Part shown: positions 23,501 through 49,715 of the stretch, piece after piece
Layout of the letters: each line of letters begins with the position of its first letter
How positions within the stretch are numbered: the stretch's first letter is position 1
Source: Hirudo medicinalis
Lineage: Eukaryota; Annelida; Clitellata; Hirudinida; Hirudinidae
Direction: 5' to 3'
DNA length: 64,000 nt
Assembly: GCA_011800805.1 (NCBI GenBank)
Contig: MPNW01000124.1
Location: forward strand, 35,925-99,924
Position numbers and translations under genes: made by a program
The notes under the pieces: generated by a model
Told to the model about the DNA's origin: nothing
Databases searched by the model: none
What the model saw: only the letters and a program-made list of their open reading frames with translations

Positions 23501-26086
23501 AAATCTTTTACAATTTAGTAATTACACAATTCTAGGTCAGCATTGGATCTGTTATTATAATTTGAATTGTTAAAGGTATTTATTCTTCCTCACAACAAGT
23601 TTCAACTTTCCAGTTAAAATCACCTTCAGTCCTCGACTTCCAAAACGCTCGTTCCACGTCTTCCAGAGGATGCCAGTAGGATACATGACCAAAATCATAA
23701 TCACCTACCCTGAAGTGAGTAGATTCATGGAACAGAAGAAGCTGATATATTGTTGGCTTTGTTTGTAATGATGAAAATGGTTTGGTCCATGCATTTACGC
23801 CAAGAAAATGTTTGGGTGCTCGTGGTAATGAAAGTTTAGCTGTTTAACTGGTATAGTGAAATGCTCTGAATGTTCGGTATTGATGGTTTATTACTTGATC
23901 ATCGTAATAATTACTTAATACTAACTTATTCAGATTATTTATTGCTTAAACTCTCTTTTGGAACAAAGACCAGGTAAGCACAAAAAGCAGGCAAGCACAA
24001 CATCGTTCATGTGCTCAGATATTTCAAGTACAGGATGCATGGTTGCATCCATGTGTAATGCACTGGCTATTTGTATGTCCAGATAATGATGTTTAGTGTG
24101 CTTTGAACTCTATAAAGAAAGTTGGTGCTGGATGTTTCTAAAGAATATTTATGGCTTTTTCTGTAAAGACATCCTCTGTGTATCTTTTACATTTCTCATT
24201 TTTCTCTAGGTTATTCAATCAATATTTTAAATGTTCCGACTCAGGCATTCTGGCGTAAGAAGGGCTTTTCTGGAGAGGTGGTGACATCCGGTGCTGATGG
24301 CAAGCATCCCCTGTGCATTGTTTTTGATGCTTCCTTTGAGCCGCAGTGCCATGCCTTGGTAGCATTTGTGGGAGGGGAGCAGCAGATAAACTTTTCCAAT
24401 AAAAAGGTTGGTTTATTGGGGCTCTGGTGTTTTGGGACTTTGGTTTAGAGATAAGAGCACCTGCAGTTTGGATATTTAACTGGAGTAAATGATTATGATT
24501 TTATTTGTCGTTGGTAATTTGTTTATTTGGCTCCAGATCAGATTGGAGTTGCCAGATTTAGTTCTAAGATTGCTGAAGGATTTCCTGCATTATGATTAGT
24601 ATTCGCCTTTTCAGAGAGCTCTGCTAACTTTTGACATCATTGTGTTTAAATAAAATAAAATATGCATCTTACACTTATTTATTATATGCCAAATATTGCA
24701 TGAATTAATATTGATTTAAATAAATTTATTTAAATAAATTTTATTTATTTTTAGCCCGACGAACGTAAGGCCCTGGTTCTCCAGACGTTGTCGACATTTT
24801 TTGGATCCGAAATCCTCAGCCCTTTGGATTATGTGGAAAAGGACTGGAATGAGGAGCCCTACAATGGCGGATGTCCTGTGAATGTTGCAACTCCTGGCAT
24901 CGCCACATCACTCGTTCCATCACTTTTCCATCCATTCCGAAGGTATGGAGGCCTTCGATCTAGAAATTGGTTTCGTCTGTATTTGAATTTAATTGGAATT
25001 GGAATTATTAATGTTTTAAATTTGTCATCAGTGACTCATCAGCATGTTAGATTCATCAGTAATCTCATATTTGTTTTGTTTTCTCTACGGTTTAATTTGT
25101 TTAAAAAAATAACTAGTATTATTATAATATTTTTGTCTAATAATATTGTCTAATATAATTATTAGATAATGATACTAGTATTATTATACTAGTTATTATT
25201 ATCATATTATTATAATATTATATATTATTAATAAATTATATAGTATAAATTATATAAATTATAAATAAATTACTAGTACTAACATCTATTAATTTCATTA
25301 AATATGTCAAATCATTAATTAAATGACTTCTACATGGCTTTCTCATTTGACATTTTGTCCTGCGAATGAATTTATTGCCTTCAATCAACAGCATCTTCTT
25401 TGCTGGCACGGAGACTGCCTCCCATTGGAGTGGTTTCATGAATGGGGCCGTCCAGTCGGGTCAAAGGGCAGCCAAGGAGGTACTCTTCAGGCCGTAGAAT
25501 TTATCTTGGCAATTAATTATTAATTAATGGACATTTTAATCTAGAATTAATCACCCTATTAATTACTTGGTAATTATTCAATTTCATGATTTTTAATTTC
25601 AATAATCAAATTTCAGTAATTTGTTTTTTTGTTTTATTTTCTTCTTTAATGCAAATAAGTCGATGAATTAATTTCAGAATTTTGAGATATATTTTTGGCA
25701 TTCAAAATTTGAAATTTGAAATTCATTTGAAATTCAATGAATTTGAGTAAAACCTGTTTACTTAGGTAGGTACAAATAAAAATACTTTTTGTTAGAGTAA
25801 TACTTGTTGTAATAATGTTACTTGTTGTAATAATATTGTTGTTATAATAATACTTGTTGTTATAATAACTAACTTCTAACTTTAATTAATAAGTTTTGTT
25901 GAATTTCAGGTACTCTATAACATCGATCAAAAGTTACTTTCAAGTGAAGATCTTGTGGACACATGCTACTGCATAGCCGAAGAGGATGCAAAACCATCTT
26001 TCATTGTCCATGAGTGGTCACTGATGTGCACCATCAGCACCATTATCGTCGTGTCTTTTGTGGTCTACAAACTCTCAAGAGTCTGA
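20559..26086 (+). CDS. Monoamine-oxidase-like flavoprotein with C-terminal membrane anchor
   Basis: A flavin amine oxidase that probably deaminates amines with release of hydrogen peroxide. Twelve exons: 20559-20670, 20793-20880, 20980-21234, 21279-21349, 21479-21639, 22174-22263, 23026-23116, 23614-23714, 24245-24406, 24755-24942, 25392-25479, 25910-26086; total 527 residues. Features: FAD-binding [15 protein letters not shown] near the N-terminus, NRLGGRTE, the covalent FAD-linking cysteine in YNGGCP (Cys417), [15 protein letters not shown], and a C-terminal hydrophobic helix (about 506-523) like the outer-mitochondrial-membrane anchor of MAO-A/B (527/520 aa). A lysine equivalent to MAO-B Lys296 is kept (MTK, about 316). 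The two cage tyrosines are replaced (Pro418, Phe455), so substrate range may differ. The exon 3/4 junction is uncertain: a 44 nt intron (21235-21278) or a 128 nt one (21158-21285). Confidence 0.88.
23286..23342. repeat. 57 bp repeat shared with FASN intron 8
   Basis: This sequence in intron 7 of the MAO-like gene matches 32423-32479 with three mismatches over 57 bp. It contains the near-palindrome aaactaaaatttagttt. It may be part of a small dispersed element; no coding potential. Confidence 0.8.
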
Positions 26087-28233
26087 AAACCATTCCGTGC
26101 CTTTTATTAGCTGATTACTCTGCACGTTGAAGAATAACCAACCGAATCTTTATTACCGTAAACATCATCATCATCGTCGTCGTCACTCTGAATGCTTGCA
26201 GATATCAGTTTGCTTTATTGGCTTATTTTTGTTTTAATCTTATTCACATTTATCATTCCTGTTCATGGCTTCAATGATTTCAATTTGTTTCGCCTTTCAC
26301 AAGGCATTGATGGGTAGCAACTATGTTTTGTTGTCTCACACCTTCGTTTATTTAGCTCGCTCTTGGCACGGCTTCAAGTTATCAACGCTCGTTATTGGAC
26401 AGTGAGTACCTGTGCTTTGGTCTGATTATTTCGCTGTGTGAGTCAGCATTGGCTGGTACTTCCGGGCCTGAGGCCGTAGCACTGTGTTTGTTTGCCAGAT
26501 CGAACGATTCGAGCAGCCACCTTTTAGAGGCGGAGTCGCCTGATGCGCCACGAACGATAATTGCAATGTCTGCTTTGAAGTTTACAGGTAATTATAGTAT
26601 GTGAGTGTGTGACTTTCCCATGGGTCGTCCGGTTCACATGCATTTAAAATCATGCAATCTTGATTAATCTCATCAACCAGGCAAGGTTTGTGTTCTGAGC
26701 AACTGCTCCCTCTCACCTGCAAAATGCGTTCGCTTATAAAAGCAAAGAAATTTTAAAGTTTGGATAATGTCGTTCATATTGAAGATAAATATTGGATCTG
26801 GGTGTGATTTGTGAATGACCTATAAGTGGACTCGACTGAGCGCGTCGATGTCATTTCCATCCGTGACTAAATCCGAAACTTTCGAAACTTCAAGGCGAGT
26901 AAACGATCGATTGCCTTTGCCTGAAACATTTAACATTTGAAATGGCCTTCGAAATGCTTAGATAATGCGTTTTAATAACCAGGGGAGCATTTTAGCTTTT
27001 TTCGGGGAGTGCAAACCCAAATGTCAGGAGGGGAAACAGCAAATGATGCCCGCCAAAAACTGACTGAATTGGCCTTACAGCAACATCATCAAGAAATGAA
27101 GATGAGTTTGAGTCGCTTATCATAAAACTAATAAAAACAAAAGTATATGGGGAAAGTTTAGCGAGTGAAATGAAGAATAGGCTAGGCAAGCTCTTTTACA
27201 AGACAGGTGTGTTCGCGGCAGTTTTCTTCCTGTCCAACAACCGACCGGTCAATGGAACACAGCATATTACCATCTCCGAGAATTTAAAGACTTTTGAACC
27301 TCTAAAGCACGTGGTGACTTAAAACTTATGATGCAACGCTACACCACAAGCAAATAAGGCATACGCAGCGGGACAGGGTACACGGTCCTGCAACTACCTC
27401 GCCTGATAGGCACACCAGAAAAGCAACTAGATAGATAGAATTAGTGCGTCAAAGAAAGAATGAGTCGATTTGTCTTCTAAAAACCTTTAAAATAGTTAAA
27501 GAATATATAATAATGTTAATAAAAAAATTACGATCACTGAAAGCTATAAATTCGTAAAGAATGACAAAGAAGTACCATGCATCAAATCGCTCTATCTAGT
27601 TGCTTTGAGTTTCATATAAAAGCAATTCATCTCCAAGCCGGGTTATGATTATCAGCTAATGACAACAAGTGAGGCTTGTGCTGGTAAAATTCTGGGTATC
27701 GCGCGTGTTCTGCTAATAGAGTTTAAAGGTTAGTTACGTGGACATTTTTTATTTTAAAATTTTTGTTTTGTGTTTAATTGTAGCGCCTTTCTATGGCGTT
27801 ATTTGGAGAAAATCGAGTCTAGAATAGGCATGCCTTTCTCGTGGAAACAAAGAAGTAATGTGGAAAGTTAATAGGGACTCGGTTATACTTGTGACTTTTC
27901 TTTATTCATGATAAGATTTTATAGAAGGGGGTAACAATAGTATTGACGGTATTATTACTTCGATTTTGTTTAAAATATCCTCCATATACGCTACTGAAAA
28001 TACCAAAGTAGGCTGAATTGTAAGACGAGGTAAGGTGAGCTGAGGTCTGAAGTGTTTTCTTTTTTGTGAAAACCCCCAGTGTGTCTTTGTCTGACCTCTT
28101 TAGAAGTAGAAGTGGAGAATTTTTAAAACATTTATATTTATGAACCAATTTATGTTTTGCATTTGCGTTATATTTATTTTAATTATATTTTTATATATTT
28201 ATGTTTGTATTCAGATAATACACAAGAGAAACA
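26087..28233. other. Intergenic, MAO-like 3' end to FASN start
   Basis: No coding exon is supported. A tract ending tatgtttgtattcag at about 28214 looks like a splice acceptor 19 nt before the FASN start codon, so a non-coding FASN exon probably lies upstream. A TATAAAAG motif at about 26735 and a donor-like acag|gtaat at about 26587 are possible, weak candidates for its promoter region and first exon. Confidence 0.45.
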
Positions 28234-42124
<13,891 letters not shown>

Positions 42125-43026
42125 TGACCAATCAGAGGCCAAACCTGATTTTTTAGTTTGCAGACTGAGTTAATAATGAAACAGCTCTCCTTTCTTTTCC
42201 ATTTTTTGGGTTGATTTTTGTGATATTATTAGCCTTTTTATTTTGCGATACCATCTTACGAACAAGCTTAGGGTACAGTAATCTAGGAAGCCATGACGCG
42301 ATGGACATGTTTCTCGTTCAAACTTTTTTGTCTGTGCAGAGCTAATACTCCACCCGGACATGTCGTTAGTTGATTCACCAGTGTTTGTGTTAGGAGCATC
42401 TTTTGGAATAAATACTTTAAAATATTATAAACTGCTGGCTTTGTGTGTTTCAATCTTTCTGCAGAATGTTACATAACTGTGTGAGGCTGAGTATATTTAA
42501 GTGGGTTTTTGGCAGTTTACTACAAAATGTGCAGAAGTGGCTTTTGAGGGGTCAAGGATGTGAACACAATGCATTATCAATGAGTTTCTGGATGGCAGAA
42601 GGGTGATGGCTGGGTGAGTTTTCCAGAACTAAGGATGTAATGGATCTGGATTTGATGACAAATTGCAAAGCAATTCTGTGATCCAAGAGTTTAACTTGGC
42701 ACTACTTTTAGGTCTTTAATTAATTCCAAGACAGGATTGTAACAGGGATTTAATGTTCCACTAGCACATTAGCAAGTCACTGCATTTCTTTAAGGAAAAG
42801 CAGGGAGATGCTTGTGCTACCAAACTTTAGTCTAGCAATTCAAATAAAAATGTTTTCTTTAATTGCTCGAAGGTGATATATATATATATATGTATTAGTC
42901 AAAAGATAACACCAAGAATAGTATACTTCAAAATGTGTCACAGCTCTGTGAGTGTGTTGTCATAGTCTCATTCGGAACACGCTGGAAGTATGATAACCAA
43001 TTGATAACAAAATCGATTCAATCATT
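42125..43026. other. FASN 3' UTR and FASN/CIB convergent gap
   Basis: The FASN 3' UTR probably ends near 42430, after AATAAA. The remaining 600 nt separate it from the convergent CIB gene. Only an (AT)n run near 42873-42890 stands out. Confidence 0.6.
42407..42412 (+). terminator. Polyadenylation signal, FASN
   Basis: AATAAA lies 283 nt past the FASN stop codon, followed within 40 nt by GT-rich sequence (ggctttgtgtgtttc). This is the best cleavage-site candidate for the transcript. Confidence 0.7.
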
Positions 43027-44451
43027 TCAAGAAAATAAAATTAATGTAATTTTAAGTTCAACTAAAACTGACTTCACAAAATTTGGAGATTTAGACATGA
43101 GATGCTGAAACTCTGCAAAGGACAGCATGCCATCATTGTCGAGGTCTGACTCATGGAGAACCTGCATAGGATTTGCTAATAATTACCAATTTCGTGAGAA
43201 ACATTTCAACAATTTGTATGGGTTACAAACAAAAACCTTTTTTTTTAAAGTGATTAATGGTTACCATTACATTTGATTCCTACAATTTCATTGTAAGTGA
43301 TTTCAAAATGAATGAATACAATTCAGCTTCTAAGATTTACACCAACACTTTCAATGACGAGCTCGATTTGATCGTCATCGAGTTTTTGAGGCGAGGTGAG
43401 TCTGTCGATGACTTGCTTCAAATCATTGCTGGATATGAAGTCATCGTTGTCGAAGTCTTTCAAAACAAATGTGAAATCAAATGATCATATATTATTATAT
43501 TATAATAGCATTGCAAGGCATAAATGACAATAAAACAGTGTTCTATTTGCTGCTGTTATTTAAGTTAAATGGTTTAAATTTGAGTTGGAAGACTGCTCAC
43601 CAAAGATTCTGAAAGCATAGTCAACCTTGACATCTCTGGAGGCTTGCTCACTGAAGCATGACATCATGTCAAGAAAATCTTCAAATGAGAGCTTTCCATC
43701 ATTTTGAGATGAAAACACGTCACATACTCTATCTGCATATGGATTGACCTGAGTTGAGTGAATTAATCATCTCAGGTTTACATCTTAAACAGATTGTATT
43801 GTTTAATGGCACTGAAACTTTGTATGAACTTATTAGAATTTTATACATTAGTATTTCATGCATATATTTTAAGAGTGCCTTCAGTTCTGGCAAATTCATG
43901 ATTTTTGACTTTTCCAGTCGAACTGACAAATCCTTCACTGTGTATTCTGGGTCACATTCTTGAAATTTATGCAAGGCTCTGAATGAGGAAAATTCAAAAT
44001 TAAAGACATATCAACACTCTAATCTGCTAATTGGTAATGTTTATTACTTGATTATCTCTTTCTTCGAAAGAAATGTTAACTCCTGTAAAATTTTTAATAA
44101 AAACTTAATTAAATGGTAATATTATTCATTACTAAAATGATTTAGGAATTATCACATTCATATTCAGTTTATCATGATCAAATCCTTTGCTTAAACATTT
44201 GTTTCAATATTTTATCACAAAACTATATTTAATTGCGCCTTGTTCGAATTTAGATAATAATTTTTAATAGAATTACTCCAAAATATCAGAGAGATCATCT
44301 AATTTACTGACTGCATAACTTTTTATAACTACTGGTCATGCTGTAGCTGTTAAAGTGATCTTAACCAATAATTTAAAGATTGTTTTTATAAATAATGTAC
44401 CACATATTCTTGTAACGTATCTTCCGGGAGACTGGAAGCGCCACTACCCAT
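43027..44451 (-). CDS. CIB: Calcium and integrin-binding protein (CIB1-like EF-hand protein)
   Basis: A small calcium-myristoyl switch protein that in vertebrates binds integrin tails and kinases; CIB2/3 relatives serve mechanotransduction channels. Six exons (44451-44401, 44082-44048, 43978-43879, 43748-43601, 43456-43347, 43161-43027) give 192 residues, the family's usual length. The N-terminus [16 protein letters not shown] carries a glycine at position 2 suited to myristoylation. [10 protein letters not shown] and MNLPELK match CIB. Two C-terminal EF-hand loops are evident: [12 protein letters not shown] and [15 protein letters not shown]; the N-terminal pair is degenerate, as in the family. 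[14 protein letters not shown] resembles CIB1 more than CIB2. The tail extends about eight residues past the usual end. The intron after exon 3 appears to start with GC instead of GT (AAG|GCACTC). It is convergent with FASN and divergent from CNOT7/8. Confidence 0.9.
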
Positions 44452-47185
44452 GTTATTTTTTTAATTGTAATCGTTATCGGAATCAGCTGGCTGAATAAAG
44501 CATCAAAATCATTTAGTAAAAATGTTACTGTTTATTTTATTTTAATTCAAACATTAAATTTGGTTAAATGTTTAATTAGAAATTTATTTAGTTTTTTTTT
44601 TATGAAAGCTGTTCATATAAGTTCGTATTAAGTGAAAAAAATAATACAAAAAAATCATAACGTTTCATTTTTTTAATATTAATGTATAGCATATTTTTTA
44701 TTAAAATTTGCTACTATATCATCCTTGTGCCAATTCATGAGCTAATGCTCTGGATTTGTGCAATCGTGACTTCTTTTTTAATTTGAAATAGTGATGGTGT
44801 CTTGCAAACACTAATTGATTTATTGAGTGGACATATCTAGTATTTCTTCAGGTTGGCGAAGTGTTTATTCGAGCACAGTTGCATATCGTTCTGGCTGGGT
44901 TGAGGTGAGTCTGTAATTTCGTTTATTTGCCGAGATTTAGGTAATTTTTGTCAATTATTTCATTAAGTAATGATTTTTCGGACTCTATGACTCCATCTGG
45001 AATTGGGAGCGCCTATTTTTGTGCCTTATTTAGTAAATAAAACTAATTTTCAATTTGAGTTTATCCCCGATCCTTTGTTTAAAATAAATGTAGCTTTTAT
45101 TTGCTCTTTAAACGATTTTCGGTGAAGCTTCCCTTGTGCAAAGTTGTATTTAGCTATTATGATATCAATTTTATGTAAAACTTAAATGTTTTCTAGTAAA
45201 ATATTTGTTGATCTTAGTTTAAATAGGTATGCTGTTAAGGTGATGATGAGTTGTTGTATTTGTTAGTCACTCATTAATTCAAGAAATTACAGTTTGTTTG
45301 ATTTATGTAGAACAACAAATCCAATCCCATTCCATCCTAATGCTTTGACTGGATCTATGAGAATGTATTTTGTACCAAACTGAAGGTGCTCCTCTTTGAA
45401 AAGCTGAAATTATGCATAAAAATGCCTTTGTATCAAAACTTTGAAGCATGTAATTACATGCAGTCATGTGGGATGCACAAATATTTCTTATTTTGTAACA
45501 TAATTATATTTATCGAATAATGCAATACATTAGTATTCTTCAGTTAATTTTATACTTCAGTTCTGAAGTGTTTCAAGCTCGCTGTATTCTACAATTTATC
45601 AAATGTAAATTATTTGTAGAAAGTGTTTTGTTGTTGGCTACAATTGTTTTTATCCTACTCAGAGAGCATTCATTATTGATATAATGTGTCTCAAAGGAAC
45701 ATGTGTCATTTGATACACCTTCAGAGATATCAACTTTTAGAGAGCAGTGGGATGAAAACTGATGCTCCTTGAAAACAGAAATTCACTTTTAAAAATCAAA
45801 TTGCCACGACAAAATTCATGCATCTGATGCTTCATATATTGTGTTGCATGTGTTGATAGTCAGCAAGTAACAATGCATTCTCTGTTCGTCTGTCTGTCGG
45901 TCTGTGAAAAAGAATATAATTTTTCATGGTTTCATTGAAAATGGATTTTTACTTTTAAAAATGAATTTCAAACAGTGAAATGTGGCTGTTGACAGTGAAA
46001 TGACAGTGAATGGCTGTTGATTGGTTCTTGTTGTTCTCGAAGACCGTCCTTAAACCTATTGGCCAACTTTAAGGTTAGAGATTGAACTGAATCTAAGCTC
46101 CTATTGGATGTGCTGCTGTGGAGATTCTGGACCACTTGCTCAAGCAACAACTTTCTCTGGAAAGAATTTGAGGAAAGCATCTCATGGAACAGTTTCTGAC
46201 TTGAGACATGAGTTTGTGGTGTCAGAATTGAGACTTTGTAGGCTGATACAGGTTCATTCTTTAGGTGTAAGATGTGTTTGTGGGTTGTAAATTTTTATAT
46301 TATTATTATTATTATTGTTGTTGTTGATAGAGAGATTCTTTATGATCGTGAATGGTATCTGATCAAATAAACTTTGTGTAGGACATATTGCTTCCTTAAA
46401 TCTCATGGAGTGAACCAAATGAGTCGGTTGTTGGAGATAAAATTAGCACGATGTTCTTGGAATACATTGATTTTAATGTTTTCTAAAAATCAGTTTCTGA
46501 GTTTTAATATTATTTACTCTTCTGACTGCTTAAGCAAACTCTGTAGTCCTTTCTGTTTACTTAATGAATAGAAATTACTCTGTTCAAATCCATGATCGAA
46601 ATCTGTACAAAGTAAAAGATTGGGAGGCAAATTGGTGGAGTCTCCAAAGTTTAGAAACAAGTACCCATCCTCTTGCAGTATCAGCTTTTGAGTGTTTGTG
46701 ACTTTAAGCCATGCTTTTATTTTGTTTTCATTCTTGTTTGATTCTGAGGGAATGTTTAATGTCCATCCAGGTTAAGTCCATCTTGTTGCCATTAATTTTG
46801 CAAGTCCACCTCCACTTGATGCATTTATTTGTATTTCTTTAATGTAATTTTGTTTAATACAATATTTCTTCAATAATAATATTAATAATTATTGCTAATG
46901 AATTATTAATCACATTATTCATTGTTATTTATTTATTTATTTATTTATTTATTTGCTTATTTATCATTTGGTGACGATAATTACAATAAACGGGTGTAAC
47001 GATTTACAAATCAATTGCAACACCAACAACAACAAATGTGCTTTTAAGTTAATTGTAATACGTTATTGAAGATCAATCGCCCAATTGTTTCTGCACTCGA
47101 CAGACACGACACACGTGCACGACACATCGTATTTTCCACACTCAATATGCAATAATTTTCCAGCAGATAAATCGCCCAGAGCAAA
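44452..47185. other. Divergent intergenic region CIB/CNOT7-8
   Basis: This 2.7 kb of AT-rich sequence has no supported exon. It must contain both promoters. A (TTTA)n run lies at 46925-46965. Frames at 45968-46571 have no recognisable similarity and no consistent splice context. Confidence 0.55.
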
Positions 47186-47740
47186 ATGCCTTCAATGAGC
47201 GAAGTTGTTAATGAAGAAGACACCATCAGGGACGTCTGGCAACACAACGTGGAGGAGGAGTTCAAGGTCATCAGGAATATTGTCGCCAACTACCCCGTCA
47301 TAGCCATGGTTGTTGTTGTTAACATATTGAGTTGTTGTGTTGTTGTTGACCTATTGAGTTGTTGCTAACATTGAGTTGTTGTTAAGCTATCGGATGTTAA
47401 TTATTAATGTTCTCATTCTTAGAGACAATCTTTTCTAAGAGATTATTTTTTTAAAGATGTTTTTGCTGACTCGTCGTGCAGGTGTTAGCTGTGGCAGCTG
47501 TGTTGATGCGCAAGGTGTGAATGATGATTGAAAATGTAAAAATTTACCACATAACTAGTGCTCTGGATTGCAAAATCAGTTGTGGTCTAGTTAGCGATGA
47601 CAATAATAGTTATTAAGTTATGGCATTTTTTGTCGTCCTGATGGTCATTGTAATAATATTACAATATGATGCATAATAATATCAGTAGAAGTAGTAGTAA
47701 TATTATAATTTTTGAATATAAAAAAATAATATTGCTATAA

Positions 47741-47784
<44 letters not shown>

Positions 47785-49715
47785 GAAGATTTCTCAAGCA
47801 TCCACTCCAGCATGTCACTAGAGACTTCCTGGCAGAATTTTCTGCACCAATGCTTCAGTTCCTAATCAATCTTTGTGTTTGCTTGCCTGCAGTTTTCAAG
47901 TGGCAATTATTTTTTTATCTGACATGGTATTATATTGAATTTAGTCCAATCATTCATCTATCCTTGTAATATCAACATGACGATCATCACACGTCAATTG
48001 ATCCATCTTCTTTATGCCGTGGTCAAATGGCTAATTTATCTGATATACCAACAGATAGTAGATTTTTATGGTTATGATGATGATTATGATGATTATTATT
48101 ATTTTCGACTGCATTATTCTATCGCACATTATAATTGCTGACTAAATATAATAAACTATATGCAGGACACAGAGTTCCCTGGTGTCGTCTGCATTCCCCA
48201 AGACCAAAGCCAGGAGAAGCGCTTCCTGCACAACTACCAGTTCATCAAGTGCAATGTCGACGTACTCACCATCATCCAGCTCGGCCTCACCTTTTCCGAC
48301 GTCAACGGCAACCGAGCCAAGCCGATCTCCACCTGGCAGTTCAACTTCAGATGGGACCTGTCGACAGAACGTCACTCACTGCCCTCCATCGAGCTCCTCA
48401 CCAAGTCGGGCATCCAGTTCGACCGACTCCAAAATGAGGGCATCGACTTGAAGCTGTTCGGGGAGCTTCTCACGGCTTCAGGTCTCGTCTTGGTGGACGA
48501 CGTCACCTGGGTCACTTTCCACAGGTGGGTTTGGCATGCGTTCGGCGATTACGTCTGTGTCGAGTGCACTCGAGAACTTAAACCAATGGTGCCGAGTCGC
48601 CTTGCCCATCAATACTATTTAAATATGAATGATTGAAAGAGCTGTCGATTTTTGAGTAAAGGAGATGCTTCATATGTCGTATCCTTTCAAAGGAAATTTG
48701 TTTGAAATGTTAAAAATCACCTGTTATTGTACTTGTAACAGATTGCTCTATATTTTGACAATAAATATTGCTGTTTAAATCTTTTTTTTACAGCGCCTAC
48801 GATTTTGCTTACCTATTGAAAATTCTGACCTGTGCACCTCTACCTAGTGAGGCCTCCGAGTTCTACCAGTTGCTGAGGATCTATTTTAAGAACCTGTACG
48901 ACATCAAGCATCTCACGAACAACATTTACAGGGGCGGTCTTCAGGAATTGGCCGACCAGCTAGAGGTCCTTCTTTCCGTCCTTCGTTTCAATTCTCGCAC
49001 GTTCGGTCGATCGTCTTTGCTCCAGCCGACTCGTTCACCTCCTTAAGTGTTTGAAGTGAAATGATCATGTGCTAATGTAATGTAATGATGAGGAATGTGG
49101 AGATTGTTGCTTGAAATGTCATGCCTCGTTAAATTCCTTGCATGAAACCGGACGATCACTTCGATTACTCGTTAATCTCGTTAACTGTTAATGTTTATTC
49201 AGTAGTTCATTGGTTAATGTTTATTAACAATTGGTTATCCCTTAGGTGAAGAGGATAGGGCAGCAGCATCAGGCAGGGAGTGACAGCAGGTTGACTGGCG
49301 AAATATTCTTTAAACTGAAGCAGGTGAGGAAATGTCGTCTGCCGACGTCGTTGCACGTGGCGATGTTTTACTAGCTGCCGTTATCAGATTAAACAAGAGA
49401 TATCGGCACAATAAAAAAGGAATGCAAAAGTATGTGTGACATTACATTGGCATCCACTTCAATCTGCTGCGAGAACCGCAAGTTATGACGTCGATTGCTC
49501 GTGGTGATGTTATTAGCATTTAGTGTTATAAATAAGTTTAATGTCAGCAATAATAATAATGTTGAAGTAATAACGCTTGTTATTGTTATTGATAATAAGA
49601 AGAATGATACTTTTCGTTACATTCACGATGATGACGATATTTCTTGTAGCTCCACTTCAGCGACGAGAACATGAGCCAAGGGATCCTGTTCGGCATCGAG
49701 CCAAACCCCTCGTGA
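47186..49715 (+). CDS. CNOT7: CCR4-NOT deadenylase subunit (CNOT7/8, CAF1/POP2)
   Basis: A catalytic 3'-5' exoribonuclease of the CCR4-NOT complex that shortens mRNA poly(A) tails. Five exons (47186-47308, 48166-48524, 48794-48965, 49246-49323, 49650-49715) give 265 residues. The DEDD active site is complete: Asp42 and Glu44 in MDTEFPGVV (created by the exon 1/2 junction), Asp164 in SAYDFAYLL, and His226 and Asp231 in QHQAGSDSRLTG. The frame matches vertebrate CNOT7/CNOT8 (285/292 aa) nearly end to end; the C-terminus stops a little earlier, after ENMSQGILFGIEP. The start is the first Met of the exon and fits the IRDVWQHNVEEEF helix. A single invertebrate gene normally represents both vertebrate paralogues, so the symbol is nominal. 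The first intron (about 860 nt) contains a long ATT microsatellite. Confidence 0.96.
47739..47784. repeat. ATT microsatellite in CNOT7/8 intron 1
   Basis: About 15 uninterrupted ATT units form the longest pure simple repeat in the window, a likely polymorphic marker. Confidence 0.9.

Noticed and set aside
25100..25280. Dense AT inverted repeats (actagtattattat and its complement) as a regulatory hairpin or origin
   Set aside because: It lies inside a MAO-like intron and is explained by low-complexity AT sequence; no further signal supports a function.
26395..26604. Open frame as an upstream coding exon of FASN
   Set aside because: Splicing its donor-like end at about 26587 to the acceptor at 28214 puts it out of frame with the FASN ATG. 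It could only be non-coding.
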